Source: Marinilabiliales bacterium (GTDB lineage Bacteria; Bacteroidota; Bacteroidia; Bacteroidales; SZUA-534). Taken from it: a stretch of 64,000 nucleotides of DNA. The position numbers and the translations under genes are program-made. Location: the NCBI GenBank assembly GCA_003512955.1, contig DOTG01000014.1:62001-126000 (forward strand), written 5' to 3'. Under the pieces are notes generated by a model, which was not told the DNA's origin, did no database searches, and worked only from the letters and a program-made list of their open reading frames with translations. Position 1 is the first letter of the stretch. Every line of letters starts with the position of its first letter. Below are positions 27,748 through 37,811 of the stretch, piece by piece.

Positions 27748-28515
27748 ATGAATACCTGGATATACGATAAAACCTTTGAAGGATTTCTGACGTTGGTTTT
27801 TGAATGCTTTGAATTGAAAAGCATTCCCGATAAAATTATTGACGAGCAAAACCAGGGTTTATTCGGGTATTCGCACAAAATAATAACCAACGATACAAAA
27901 GCAGAACGGGTTTGGAAAGGCATTCATAAAAAAGTTTCGGAGAAAACCGCCTTGATGCTGTATCACGCGTTTTTATCGGAAAAACCCGAAGTGGAACTGT
28001 GGATGCTCACCTTCATCCGCAGGGTTTTTGGAACGGACCTAAATGTGGAAGCCGATTTTGGAAAAACCGATGTGGTGGAACTTTACAAACTCAGGCAAAA
28101 GGTGGTTCGCGAAGCCCAGCGTATTCTGATGTTTGTAAGGTTTCAAAAAACCGTTGATGGAATTTATTATGCCTCGTTCGATCCTCAATACAACGTGCTT
28201 CCGCTTGCCATTGACCATTTTGAGAAACGCTTTGCCGATCAAAAGTGGGTAATTTATGACACCCGCCGCAATTATGGTTTTTTTTACGATTTATACCAAA
28301 CCACCGAAATCCATTTTATCGACAGCCAGATAGACTTTACAACCGGAAATGTGGATGCCTCTGTTTTAGCCGACGGAGAACAGCAGTTTCAGGAATTATG
28401 GAAAAGTTATTTTGATGCCATGTGCATTAAAGAACGGATAAATCCCAAGCTTCACAAGCAATTCTTGCCCAAACGTTTTTGGAAATATTTGCCAGAGAAG
28501 CAAGGAAAACAGTAA
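27748..28515 (+). CDS. DUF4130 putative DNA metabolism protein (TIGR03915 type)
   Basis: 255 residues, start at ATG 27748 (the longer frame starts with TTG). The opening YDKTFEGFLTLVFECF and the later ERRFADQKW-like segment (HFEKRFADQKWVIYDTRRNYGFFYD) are typical of the DUF4130 family, nearly always beside a TIGR03916 radical SAM gene. The family has been compared to uracil-DNA glycosylases in some annotations, but I cannot identify catalytic residues here. Co-transcribed with the radical SAM gene. Confidence 0.87.
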   Translation: MNTWIYDKTFEGFLTLVFECFELKSIPDKIIDEQNQGLFGYSHKIITNDTKAERVWKGIHKKVSEKTALMLYHAFLSEKPEVELWMLTFIRRVFGTDLNVEADFGKTDVVELYKLRQKVVREAQRILMFVRFQKTVDGIYYASFDPQYNVLPLAIDHFEKRFADQKWVIYDTRRNYGFFYDLYQTTEIHFIDSQIDFTTGNVDASVLADGEQQFQELWKSYFDAMCIKERINPKLHKQFLPKRFWKYLPEKQGKQ

Positions 28516-28600
28516 TTATCGCAAATAATGACTTTTGCTTTTTACTAAAATTGCTCAGGAATTAAATTGATTGTCTGATTAATAAACATGAATCCTTAAC

Positions 28601-29485
28601 TCATTTTTTATTCACCAGCCATACTCCCAAAAGCGCCAAACTGATACTTGCCAATTGAAGCAAGGTGATACTTTCACCATCGGCCAAGCCCCACAAAATG
28701 GCAAAAAACGGGATAATGTAGGTAACTGAAGTGGCAAACAGGGCTGAGGTGTGTTGGATTAGGTTGTTGAAAAAGAACTGTGAAATAACCGAACCAAAAA
28801 GCGCTAAAATAAAGATGAACGACAAGTTCAATGGCCAATTTTCGGTGGCTAAAGCAGATGAAAAGTCACTGGTTAAAAGATAAATCCCTGCCGGCGGGCC
28901 AATAAACAAAAATACCAGCGAGGTAATTTCCACACCGTTTAACCCTTTCAACTTATATCGTATCTCGTTGGCATTAATTCCGTAACCAATAGTAGCAATA
29001 ACCACATAAAGGGCATAACCATTGATGTTCCCGAGTGAAGATATAATGTTTCCCCGGCTAATAAGCCCAATGGCCCCGATAAATCCCAATAAAATACCCA
29101 GGTATTGCCATTTTCCAGGGCGGTTTTTGTAAATAATTAATCCGGTAATTAAAGCAAAAAAGGGAGCCAGACTATTTATCATTCCAGCCAAAGAGCTAGA
29201 TATTTGTGTTTGTGCCTTGGTAAATAAAAACGCCGGAAAGAAAACCCCGGCATAGCCTGTTATTACTACATGAATCCAATTCGTGTGGGTTAATTTTTTT
29301 ACCGCTTTAAAATACATGGGAATTAAAATAACAAAACCAAAAAATATGCGGAAAGCAGCAACCTGCATAAACCCAAACGATCGTAACCCCTTCTTCATAA
29401 GGATGAAGGATGAGCCCCAAATAAGGGCCAAAGCCAGCAAGGTAATCCATTGCCAGTGTTTTTTCGATAAGTTGAACCCAAACAT
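28601..29485 (-). CDS. EamA/DMT family transporter
   Basis: 294 residues, ten predicted membrane helices in two EamA repeats. The first starts LALIWGSSFILMKKGLRSFG and the second near residue 150. Members export amino acids or metabolites; the substrate is not predictable from sequence. It is monocistronic with its own -7 box and convergent with the DUF4130 gene. Confidence 0.87.
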   Translation of the reverse strand: MFGFNLSKKHWQWITLLALALIWGSSFILMKKGLRSFGFMQVAAFRIFFGFVILIPMYFKAVKKLTHTNWIHVVITGYAGVFFPAFLFTKAQTQISSSLAGMINSLAPFFALITGLIIYKNRPGKWQYLGILLGFIGAIGLISRGNIISSLGNINGYALYVVIATIGYGINANEIRYKLKGLNGVEITSLVFLFIGPPAGIYLLTSDFSSALATENWPLNLSFIFILALFGSVISQFFFNNLIQHTSALFATSVTYIIPFFAILWGLADGESITLLQLASISLALLGVWLVNKK

Positions 29486-29504
29486 AATTGTTAAAAATAA
29501 ATGG

Positions 29505-29512
29505 CAAAGATA
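29505..29512 (-). promoter_or_regulatory. -7 promoter box of the EamA gene
   Basis: TATCTTTG on the minus strand, 20 bases before the ATG at 29485. No standard -33 box. Confidence 0.5.
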
Positions 29513-29691
29513 TAATTAACCAATACATTATAACTTTTGTTGAAAACTTAATATTGTACCCCAATTGCAGCAGTTACGGGGAGTATTTTCTTGTTATAAA
29601 CTTGTTTATGAATGTATTAAGCGCATATTTTATGCTAAGTTTATGAACAGGCTGTTGAAAAAACGTGGTATCAATGCCATGACCAATTAAC

Positions 29692-29699
29692 TATATTTG
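29692..29699 (+). promoter_or_regulatory. -7 promoter box of the parE-parC operon
   Basis: TATATTTG, a full consensus match, 17 bases before the parE ATG. Confidence 0.5.
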
Positions 29700-29715
29700 T
29701 GCAAAATTTTGTGTT

Positions 29716-31551
29716 ATGACCGCTGTTTATACCGAAGATAATATTAAAACACTGGTGTGGTACGAGCACATCCGCCGCCGTCCGGGAATGTACATTGGGA
29801 AGTTGGGCGATGGTTCGTCACGCGACGATGGTATCTACATTTTAATTAAAGAGGTGCTCGATAACTCCATTGATGAGTTTATGATGGGCAACGGGAAACA
29901 GATTGATATAATCATTACCGACCATGAGGTTTCTGTCCGCGATTACGGGCGTGGAATCCCATTAGGAAAACTGGTGGATGTGAGTTCCAAGATGAATACC
30001 GGCGCCAAATACGATTCCGAGGCATTTAAAAAGTCGGTCGGACTGAATGGAGTAGGTATCAAAGCGGTTAACGCATTATCGGTAAAATTTGGCATTAAAA
30101 GTTACCGCGAAGGTCAGGTGAAAGCCGTGGATTATTCCCGTGGACAAATGGTTGAGGAATTTCCAGTTGTGCCAAGTAATGAGCCCAACGGGGTGTTAAC
30201 CACATTTCATCCCGATGAGGAATTGTTTGGCAATTACCATTTTATTTCGGAATATGTTGAGACGCTTTTGCGGAATTATACCTTTTTGAACGCCGGGCTT
30301 ATTATTAATTTGAACGGACAACGGTTTGTTTCAAAAAACGGTTTGCGCGATCTGCTCGACGAATACATGAGCGAACCGGGTATTTATCCAGTCATCCATA
30401 TTAAGGATAACGATATTGAATTGGCCATGACACACGGGCAGCATTACGGCGAGGAGATTTATTCGTTCGTGAATGGGCAGCACACCACTCAGGGGGGAAC
30501 CCATTTGATTGCTTTCCGCGAAGCTCTGGTAAAAACCATCCGCGAATTTTATAAAAAAGATTTCGATCCGGCTGATGTACGCTCGTCTATCAGCGCGGCC
30601 ATCAGCATAAAGGTGGAGGAACCTGTTTTTGAATCACAGACAAAAACCAAGCTGGGTTCCAAAGATATGGGACCTAAAGGACCGTCGGTAAGGCAGTTTA
30701 TTGGCGATTTTTTGAAAAAGCACCTCGACGATTTTCTGCACAAACACGCCGATGTGGCCGACATATTGCTGAAAAAAATTCAGGAATCGGAAAAAGAACG
30801 GAAAGCCATTTCCGGTATTCAAAAGTTAGCACGTGAACGGGCAAAAAAAGCCAACCTGCACAACAAGAAGCTTCGCGATTGCAGGGTACATTACAATTCG
30901 AGCCACGACCGGAAATTGGAAACCTCCATTTTTATCACCGAGGGCGATTCGGCCAGTGGTTCCATCACCAAAAGCCGCGATGTGGACACCCAGGCTGTAT
31001 TCAGTTTGAAAGGAAAACCCTTGAACTGTTATGGATTGACCAAAAAAATTGTATATGAGAACGAAGAATTTAACCTTCTGCAGGCAGCATTGAATATTGA
31101 AGAGGACATGGAAAACCTCCGCTACAACAATGTAATAATAGCTACCGATGCTGACGTGGACGGGATGCACATCCGGTTGTTGATCATCACTTTCTTTTTA
31201 CAGTTTTTCCCCGATCTGATTAAAAACAAGCACCTGTATATCCTGCAAACCCCGTTGTTCAGGGTCCGGAATAAGAAAAAGACCAATTATTGTTATTCTG
31301 ATGTGGAGCGCGATGCAGCCATCAAAGAATTGGGACCCAATCCTGAAATAACCCGTTTTAAAGGACTTGGAGAAATATCGCCCGATGAATTCGTCCATTT
31401 TATCGGTAAAGATATCCGGCTTGACCCCGTGAATCTTAAAAAAGGGGATTCAATTGCCGAACTTCTGGAGTTTTACATGGGGAACAATACTCCCGAAAGG
31501 CAACTGTTCATTATTGAAAACCTGCGAATTGAAGAGGAAATTGAAGTTTAG
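29716..31551 (+). CDS. parE: DNA topoisomerase IV subunit B
   Basis: 611 residues. The GHKL ATPase domain has EVLDNSIDE (N50), DYGRGIP and VGLNGVGIKAVNAL. The Toprim domain has ITEGDSASG (E409) and DADVDG (478-482), which hold the catalytic magnesium ions. It ends with the GLGEISPDEF region that binds ParC. With ParC it decatenates daughter chromosomes using ATP. Length and the lack of a GyrB-type insertion favour ParE over GyrB. parC follows 63 bases later in the same operon. Confidence 0.95.
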   Translation: MTAVYTEDNIKTLVWYEHIRRRPGMYIGKLGDGSSRDDGIYILIKEVLDNSIDEFMMGNGKQIDIIITDHEVSVRDYGRGIPLGKLVDVSSKMNTGAKYDSEAFKKSVGLNGVGIKAVNALSVKFGIKSYREGQVKAVDYSRGQMVEEFPVVPSNEPNGVLTTFHPDEELFGNYHFISEYVETLLRNYTFLNAGLIINLNGQRFVSKNGLRDLLDEYMSEPGIYPVIHIKDNDIELAMTHGQHYGEEIYSFVNGQHTTQGGTHLIAFREALVKTIREFYKKDFDPADVRSSISAAISIKVEEPVFESQTKTKLGSKDMGPKGPSVRQFIGDFLKKHLDDFLHKHADVADILLKKIQESEKERKAISGIQKLARERAKKANLHNKKLRDCRVHYNSSHDRKLETSIFITEGDSASGSITKSRDVDTQAVFSLKGKPLNCYGLTKKIVYENEEFNLLQAALNIEEDMENLRYNNVIIATDADVDGMHIRLLIITFFLQFFPDLIKNKHLYILQTPLFRVRNKKKTNYCYSDVERDAAIKELGPNPEITRFKGLGEISPDEFVHFIGKDIRLDPVNLKKGDSIAELLEFYMGNNTPERQLFIIENLRIEEEIEV

Positions 31552-31614
31552 ATTTTAGAATTTAAAGAAGGCCGGTAGGTTTTTACTTACGGAATTCTTA
31601 CAGTAACAAAATAT

Positions 31615-34269
31615 ATGTCGGAAGAATTAGAAGCACAAGAATTAAAGCCCGGAAACGGTCAATCGCACGAACCAGAGGATGTTAAAACCGATAACCTGAC
31701 CCACATCTCGCATATCGGCGGTATGTATCAAAGCTGGTTTTTGGATTATGCCTCGTATGTGATTCTGGAACGTGCTGTACCGCACATCAACGACGGGTTA
31801 AAACCTGTTCAGCGCCGCATCCTGCATTCCATGAAACGGCTCGACGATGGGCGCTACAACAAGGTGGCCAACATTATCGGAAACACCATGCAGTTTCACC
31901 CCCACGGCGATGCTTCCATTGGGGATGCGTTGGTGCAATTGGGCCAAAAGGATTTGTTGATTGATTGTCAGGGAAACTGGGGAAACATCCACACCGGCGA
32001 CGGTGCGGCGGCTCCCAGGTATATTGAAGCCCGTTTGTCGAAGTTTGCCCTCGACGTGGTATTTAGCCCAAAAATTACGGAATGGAAGTCGTCGTACGAT
32101 GGCCGGAACCAGGAACCGGTTACCCTTCCGATAAAGTTCCCGTTGCTTTTGGCTCAGGGTGTAGAAGGTATCGCAGTAGGTTTGGCTTCAAAAATTCTGC
32201 CTCACAACTTTAACGAGCTGATTGATGCCTGCATCTTACACCTGCAAGGCAAACCTTTTGAGCTGATTCCTGATTTTCCGACAGGTGGATTGGGCGATTT
32301 TACCAAATATAAAGATGGGTTGCGCGGCGGAGTGGTTAAGGTTCGTTCGCGCATCGAGAAGCTCGATAAAAAGACACTGGTTATTAAGGACATTCCTTTT
32401 GGAAAGAATAGTTCCTCGCTCATTGAAACCATTTTGAAAGCCAATGAAAAAGGGAAAATAAAAATCAAGAAAATTGATGACAATACCGCGGCGGAAGTTG
32501 AAATTTTGGTTCACCTGGCCAACGAAGTGTCACCCGATAAGACCATTGATGCGCTGTATGCATTTACTGACTGCGAACTTTCCATTTCGCCCAATAGCTG
32601 CATTATTGAAGACGACCGGCCTAAATTTTTGGGTGTGACCGAAATCTTAAAGCATAATGCCCAATATACCATGGAACTGCTTAGGCAGGAACTGCTCATC
32701 CGGTTGGGCGAACTCCAGGAAACGTGGCACATGTCGTCGCTCGAAAAACTGTTTATCGAGGAGCGTATCTATAAGGATAAAGAATACGAAAACGGGAAAG
32801 ATTACGAATCTGTCATCCAGCACATTTTTAACCGCATCGAACCTTTTAAAAAGCAGTTTGTGCGCGAGGTGACTGTTGAGGATATTCAAAAGCTTTTTGA
32901 AATAAAGATGCGCCGCATCCTGAGATTCTCAACCCAGGAAGCTGAAGACCTGCTCCGGCGGTTGGAAGATGAGATGGTAGAAGTTAAAAACCATCTTGAC
33001 AATATGGTTGAATATACCATCAATTACTACCGGCAGATTAAAAAGAAACACGGAAAAGGCCGGGAACGCAAAACCGAAATCCGCAGCTTTGAAAATATTG
33101 AAGCCACCAAAGTTGTTGCTGCCAATGAAAAACTCTATTGCAATTATGAGGAGGGATTTATCGGTATCGGGCCATCCATGCGAAAAGAACAGTTTGTTGC
33201 CGACTGTTCCGATATCGACGATATTATTGTCTTTAAACAGGATGGCAAGTACATTATAACCAAAGCCGCCGACAAGGTATTTGTGGGGAAAGATATTGAA
33301 CATGTGGCGGTATTTAAAAAGAACGACGACCGCACCATTTACAACGTAGTTTATCGCGACGGCAAATATGGGCAGACCTTTATGAAACGTTTCCCCGTGA
33401 AAGGGATTACCCGCGACAAGGAATACGATGTGACCAAAGGTACGGAAGGTTCACGCCTTCTGTATTTCAGTGCCAACCCCAACGGGGAAGCCGAGATTAT
33501 AAAAATTTACCTGAAGCCCCGTCCGAAGTTGAAAAAGCTGATTTTTGAAGTTGATTTTAGCGAATTGGCTATCAAAGGCAGGCAAAGTTTGGGTAACATC
33601 TTAACCCGCCACCAGGTTCACCGGATTGTTTTGAAAGAGTCGGGGGTTTCTACCTTGGGAGGACTAAAAATCTGGTTCGACGATGTGGTATTGCGGCTGA
33701 GCACCGAAGAACGAGGCACCTTTTTGGGTGAATTTAAGGGAGACGATAAGATTCTGGTTGTTACCAAAGACGGCAACTATCACCTGACCAATTTCGACAT
33801 CAGCAACCACTATCCGGATAACATTTTGCGGATTGAGAAATTCAAACCCGGAAAAATATTTTCGGTCGTGTTTTACGACGCCGAACAGGGTTTCAATTAC
33901 CTGAAACGGTTTGATTTTGAGGAGACTAAAACGGAAACAAATTTCATTGGTGAGAATGTAGCCTCAAAATTAATTTTACTTTCCGATGAAAAATGGCCTC
34001 AATTCAAAATCTCTTTTGGAGGGAAACACGCCAACCGCGAAGATGAAATTATTGATGTGGCTGAATTTATTGGCGTAAAAAGCTACAAGGCACGCGGCAA
34101 AAGGCTCACCAACTATGAGATGAAGAAAGTAGTTGAGATTGAACCTTTGCAAAAAGAGGAAGATTTAGAAGAAGAACTGATTCAAGCTGAAGAGGGGCTT
34201 GATGATGATATGGATAATCTTCCTGCTCCACCAGAAAGTCCCGGGGAACAAATGTCACTTGGGTTTTAA
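31615..34269 (+). CDS. parC: DNA topoisomerase IV subunit A
   Basis: 884 residues. The winged-helix breakage-reunion domain has the active tyrosine Y136 in AAPRYIEARL, preceded by FHPHGDASIGDA. A coiled-coil tower follows (about 330-480), then a beta-pinwheel-like C-terminal domain (520-840) and a long acidic tail (EEDLEEELIQAEEGLDDDMD). It cuts and rejoins both DNA strands in complex with ParE. The weak conservation of a GyrA box and the pairing with parE support ParC. Confidence 0.95.
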   Translation: MSEELEAQELKPGNGQSHEPEDVKTDNLTHISHIGGMYQSWFLDYASYVILERAVPHINDGLKPVQRRILHSMKRLDDGRYNKVANIIGNTMQFHPHGDASIGDALVQLGQKDLLIDCQGNWGNIHTGDGAAAPRYIEARLSKFALDVVFSPKITEWKSSYDGRNQEPVTLPIKFPLLLAQGVEGIAVGLASKILPHNFNELIDACILHLQGKPFELIPDFPTGGLGDFTKYKDGLRGGVVKVRSRIEKLDKKTLVIKDIPFGKNSSSLIETILKANEKGKIKIKKIDDNTAAEVEILVHLANEVSPDKTIDALYAFTDCELSISPNSCIIEDDRPKFLGVTEILKHNAQYTMELLRQELLIRLGELQETWHMSSLEKLFIEERIYKDKEYENGKDYESVIQHIFNRIEPFKKQFVREVTVEDIQKLFEIKMRRILRFSTQEAEDLLRRLEDEMVEVKNHLDNMVEYTINYYRQIKKKHGKGRERKTEIRSFENIEATKVVAANEKLYCNYEEGFIGIGPSMRKEQFVADCSDIDDIIVFKQDGKYIITKAADKVFVGKDIEHVAVFKKNDDRTIYNVVYRDGKYGQTFMKRFPVKGITRDKEYDVTKGTEGSRLLYFSANPNGEAEIIKIYLKPRPKLKKLIFEVDFSELAIKGRQSLGNILTRHQVHRIVLKESGVSTLGGLKIWFDDVVLRLSTEERGTFLGEFKGDDKILVVTKDGNYHLTNFDISNHYPDNILRIEKFKPGKIFSVVFYDAEQGFNYLKRFDFEETKTETNFIGENVASKLILLSDEKWPQFKISFGGKHANREDEIIDVAEFIGVKSYKARGKRLTNYEMKKVVEIEPLQKEEDLEEELIQAEEGLDDDMDNLPAPPESPGEQMSLGF

Positions 34270-34289
34270 CAGCCAGAGCATAGATAAAT

Positions 34290-34338
34290 ACTAAAAAACC
34301 CGGCCTGTTTCAGTAAAAACATGAAATAAGCTGGGTTT
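34290..34338 (-). terminator. Terminator between convergent parC and DUF5686 genes
   Basis: A 17-bp stem (34296-34312 with 34322-34338; one mismatch, two G-T pairs) around a 9-base loop. On the minus strand it is followed by six T, so it ends DUF5686 transcription; it may also act weakly for parC. Confidence 0.75.
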
Positions 34339-34353
34339 GAATTTTGAACAGGA

Positions 34354-36831
34354 TTAAAACCGGAACTGCATTTTTGCCAGAATGCTGAATGGCAAAGCAT
34401 TTTTGTTATCCAGATATGACAAACGCCAAACAGCATCGATGCGGAAAAATTTGAACACATTTTCAACACCTACTCCTGCTTCCATGTAAGGTTTATTGAG
34501 CACAGAGAGCCCTGCCGGGAAAAAAAGGTCTTCGCTGGTCCTCTGGGTAAAATCGCCAAATAACACTTTGGAAGTAACTACCTCGCGCCATTTAAGTTTC
34601 CGGAACAGGGGAATGCGGTTTAGGAAAAAACCATTAAAATGGTGCTCCAGCATTAATGTAGCAAACTCGCTGCTAACGAATTCATAATAGTTCATCAGGT
34701 TAAAGGCGTAGTCATCGTAAGCATAGGTCTGGTTTCCTTCGTGCAACTGTTGGAATGGGAAAGGGGCTTGCCCAAATACTTTACCTACATCAATAATGTA
34801 CCTCAAATTCCCAAAGGGGCTGAGCGGTACGGTATGTTCCATGCTCAAATGGAGCTTGTAATATTCGTAATCACTACCAAGGATATGTGGCACTCCAATG
34901 GTCATTCCAAGGTTAAAAACCGGGTAGTGGGTTCCTAAACTAACCCGCTCAAACTTGCCCATAATAAATTTTTCGTTATAAGCAAAGCGGGTATTGAGCG
35001 ATATTTCGGAAGTAGTAATTTTATTCACAGTTACCGTGTCGGTTCCATCCCATTTTTTAAAAGAAACCGTTTCGGAACCAAATATTTGTTTGTTGCGGAC
35101 ATTCAATTTATTCGAAAAACCTAGAAACCACTCATGTTCGTAATACCCACCATATTCATCAACCGTAGTAAGCTTATCGTTTTGTTTCCGTGCAAATATC
35201 GTGGACAAGATATTATCACTCAAAAAGGCATAATCGGTAATGCCCAACTGCTCATTATCGTGGAAATAATAAATATTGGCACACTGCCTGGGTGATGTAT
35301 TGAACATATATATTGCCCCCAGTCCGTATTTCAATTTTTTATCGCGGGTCCCGTAAGCCAAATGGCCATTGAACATGTATTTTGTACTAAACGCGTTGCT
35401 TGTTCGGGCGCTGAATTTAAACCGATGACCTTCAATAACATTATAACTATATAGTGTATAATATGGACCGATTTCAATAGGGTCTTTTACCCAATAACCG
35501 GTTACCAGGGTATTTATAAAGTTGATGATGTTGTTGTACAAAGGTACCTCCTGTATTGAATCCACCATCTGGTAAATATCATTTTCGCGTTGGGTAAGCT
35601 CTTCGTGGCGCATTTTCTGCCATTCTTCGGGCTTTTTATACAACGCGCTGTCGAGGGTAATATATTCCTCGTACATGGTAGGCGAAAAGAAATTTTCAGG
35701 GAGTTTGGGATTGATGATAATATTATTGAACGAAGTGGTCTTGCGCCCAAAAAACCCGTATTCTTTATTGGTTACCGCAAAATCGATAAATAATTCCTGT
35801 TTCTGCGGGAACCAGATGGAATCGTCAACCAACATGTAAGTTTGTTCGGCCACAAAGTCATTCACAAAATTAATATTGACATCGTCGGCCATCCGGATTT
35901 TATAATTTTCGATGGCATAGGTAGTATCGTGTACCCAGAAATACCCGGTAAAAACAGGCTCCTGTTTGCGTTTTGGTTGAAACGATATTTGGTAGCACCA
36001 ATGATTCCCCCTAAATGTACTGTCCAAAAGGTAATATTTATAATACAATTGGCCAATGGATGAAACGGGGCTTACCATTTCTAACCCCATGATGGGGACA
36101 AAATTGTCGTAGATGTTAAAATCGAGATACATTTTGCCGGTAAACTCAGAAATCACATCATCCTCCATCCCTGAAATTTTATTGGCTTTGATGATTTCTT
36201 TCTGCCGTTTTGGCTCTTTCTGAAAATAATAATCCGACATGGTTTCGGTAATAAAAATGGGGAGAAAGGTTTTTCCGGTGATGGCCGATGTATCGACATA
36301 ATCAAAAATGAACTGGAACTGTTTGAAAACCTTTTGTTTCTTGTATTCTTCAGTCACATTATTTATATCGAGTTCCATTTTGTTGTACACCTCGTATTGA
36401 TAGAGGGTTTGCCGGGTTGGGTCGTTTCGTTTTTTGTTTTTATTAATCTCGCGGAGGATACGGAAAGCCGGGTTTTCGCCGGGCTTGACAACTACTTCGT
36501 CAAGGGCAATGGTTTCCGGTTCCAGAAAGATTTCAAACTCCTGAAAAGAGCCAACCTGAATGGCTGATTTCCAGGTCAGATACCCCAGATAGGAAACAAC
36601 CAAAACTTTGGCAGGGGTGCGGGTTTCTAAAAAGAATTGTCCATCAAATCCGGTAATGGTTCCAATGGTAGTTCCCTCCAATGAAATGTTTACAAAGGGT
36701 AACGGCTCTTTGGTTTCTTTGTCAAAAACGGTTCCCCGGATGCGGGTCACTTGTGCATTTGCCAAAAAAGAGGTTCCTAAAAAGATAAAGAAGGTTAGTA
36801 AACGGATGGTTTTTGTAATTGGGTCAATCAT
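34354..36831 (-). CDS. DUF5686 / carboxypeptidase-like regulatory domain outer-membrane protein
   Basis: 825 residues. A signal peptide ends near FLANAQ, then a CarboxypepD_reg-like domain (VTRIRGTVFDKETKEPLPFVNISL) and a long beta-rich DUF5686 region ending in KMQFRF, a typical barrel terminus. It begins 21 bases after lptB and is probably in one operon with it, which points to envelope assembly. Paralogue of 20436-23063. Function unknown. Confidence 0.82.
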   Translation of the reverse strand: MIDPITKTIRLLTFFIFLGTSFLANAQVTRIRGTVFDKETKEPLPFVNISLEGTTIGTITGFDGQFFLETRTPAKVLVVSYLGYLTWKSAIQVGSFQEFEIFLEPETIALDEVVVKPGENPAFRILREINKNKKRNDPTRQTLYQYEVYNKMELDINNVTEEYKKQKVFKQFQFIFDYVDTSAITGKTFLPIFITETMSDYYFQKEPKRQKEIIKANKISGMEDDVISEFTGKMYLDFNIYDNFVPIMGLEMVSPVSSIGQLYYKYYLLDSTFRGNHWCYQISFQPKRKQEPVFTGYFWVHDTTYAIENYKIRMADDVNINFVNDFVAEQTYMLVDDSIWFPQKQELFIDFAVTNKEYGFFGRKTTSFNNIIINPKLPENFFSPTMYEEYITLDSALYKKPEEWQKMRHEELTQRENDIYQMVDSIQEVPLYNNIINFINTLVTGYWVKDPIEIGPYYTLYSYNVIEGHRFKFSARTSNAFSTKYMFNGHLAYGTRDKKLKYGLGAIYMFNTSPRQCANIYYFHDNEQLGITDYAFLSDNILSTIFARKQNDKLTTVDEYGGYYEHEWFLGFSNKLNVRNKQIFGSETVSFKKWDGTDTVTVNKITTSEISLNTRFAYNEKFIMGKFERVSLGTHYPVFNLGMTIGVPHILGSDYEYYKLHLSMEHTVPLSPFGNLRYIIDVGKVFGQAPFPFQQLHEGNQTYAYDDYAFNLMNYYEFVSSEFATLMLEHHFNGFFLNRIPLFRKLKWREVVTSKVLFGDFTQRTSEDLFFPAGLSVLNKPYMEAGVGVENVFKFFRIDAVWRLSYLDNKNALPFSILAKMQFRF

Positions 36832-36852
36832 ATTTTATGAGGTAGTCGGGTA

Positions 36853-37578
36853 TTATTTCCGTAGTTCAAAGTTTTTACCTAAATAAACTTTCCGGACCTG
36901 TTCATCCTCCGAAAGTTCATAAGCAGTGCCTGCTTTAAGGATTTTGCCTTCGAAAAGGAGGTAGGCCCGATCGGTAATCGTTAAGGTCTCGTGTACGTTA
37001 TGGTCGGTAATCAAAATACCGATATTTTTCTCTTTCAGTTTTTTAACAATGGCCTGGATGTCTTCAACAGCAATGGGATCAACACCCGCGAAGGGTTCAT
37101 CGAGCAAAATAAAATTAGGGTCGATGGAGAGGGCGCGAGCTATCTCGGTCCGCCTACGTTCCCCACCTGAAAGCTGGATACCCAGGCTTTTGCGGATATG
37201 CTGCAACCCAAACTCATTTAACAGTGTTTCAAGTTTCTCGGCCTGCTGGTCTTTAGTGAGTTGCGTCATTTCAAGAATGGTCATAATGTTATCTTCCACG
37301 CTCAGTTTCCGGAATACGGAGGCCTCTTGAGCAAGGTAACCAATACCCCGTTTGGCTCTTTTGTAAACCGGTTCCTTTGTAATATCGGTGTCTTCTAGGT
37401 AAATAGATCCGCCATTGGGGGTAATTAACCCCACCATCATGTAAAAAGTGGTGGTTTTTCCGGCACCGTTTGGTCCCAGCAAACCTACAATCTCACCTTT
37501 TTCCACTTCCACCGAAACCCCTTTTACAACAGTCCGGGAGCCATACTTTTTTATCAAATTTTCTGTCCTAAGTTTCAT
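36853..37578 (-). CDS. lptB: LPS export ABC transporter ATP-binding protein LptB
   Basis: 241 residues. Walker A GPNGAGKTTT, Q-loop YLAQEASVF, signature LSGGERRR, Walker B FILLDEPFAGVDP and the H-loop ITDHNV are all present, with the LptB-typical QLSGGERRRTEIARAL. It powers extraction of LPS by LptFG and its passage to the outer membrane. The start is ATG 37578; the alternative three bases upstream is TTG. LptF/G/C are not in the window. Confidence 0.93.
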   Translation of the reverse strand: MKLRTENLIKKYGSRTVVKGVSVEVEKGEIVGLLGPNGAGKTTTFYMMVGLITPNGGSIYLEDTDITKEPVYKRAKRGIGYLAQEASVFRKLSVEDNIMTILEMTQLTKDQQAEKLETLLNEFGLQHIRKSLGIQLSGGERRRTEIARALSIDPNFILLDEPFAGVDPIAVEDIQAIVKKLKEKNIGILITDHNVHETLTITDRAYLLFEGKILKAGTAYELSEDEQVRKVYLGKNFELRK

Positions 37579-37754
37579 CAATCAACCGTTTCAATGTAAT
37601 TATTTTTACGTGGAAAAATGCCGGGTGTTGCTTTACAAATTCTGTTCCACTTTCTGATTTGCCATATTTGTCAGTCTTTGCGCACCCGATGACGCTTAAA
37701 TCGACAAGTTTGTTACTTTTAATACCAAGCCCAAAATTAATTTTTCTTTTAGAA

Positions 37755-37782
37755 TTGGACTTGCTAATTTATACTAAGTTTG
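37755..37782 (+). promoter_or_regulatory. Promoter of the threonine dehydratase gene
   Basis: TTGG (37755-37758), a 16-base spacer and TAAGTTTG (37775-37782), a full -7 match, 29 bases before ATG 37812. It supports that start over the longer frame from 37659. Confidence 0.55.
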
Positions 37783-37811
37783 TTTTAAGTGATTATCAAG
37801 AAATACATTTT

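Noticed and set aside
37659..37811. 51-residue N-terminal extension of threonine dehydratase
   Set aside because: Not similar to the enzyme family and contains a promoter; start moved to 37812.
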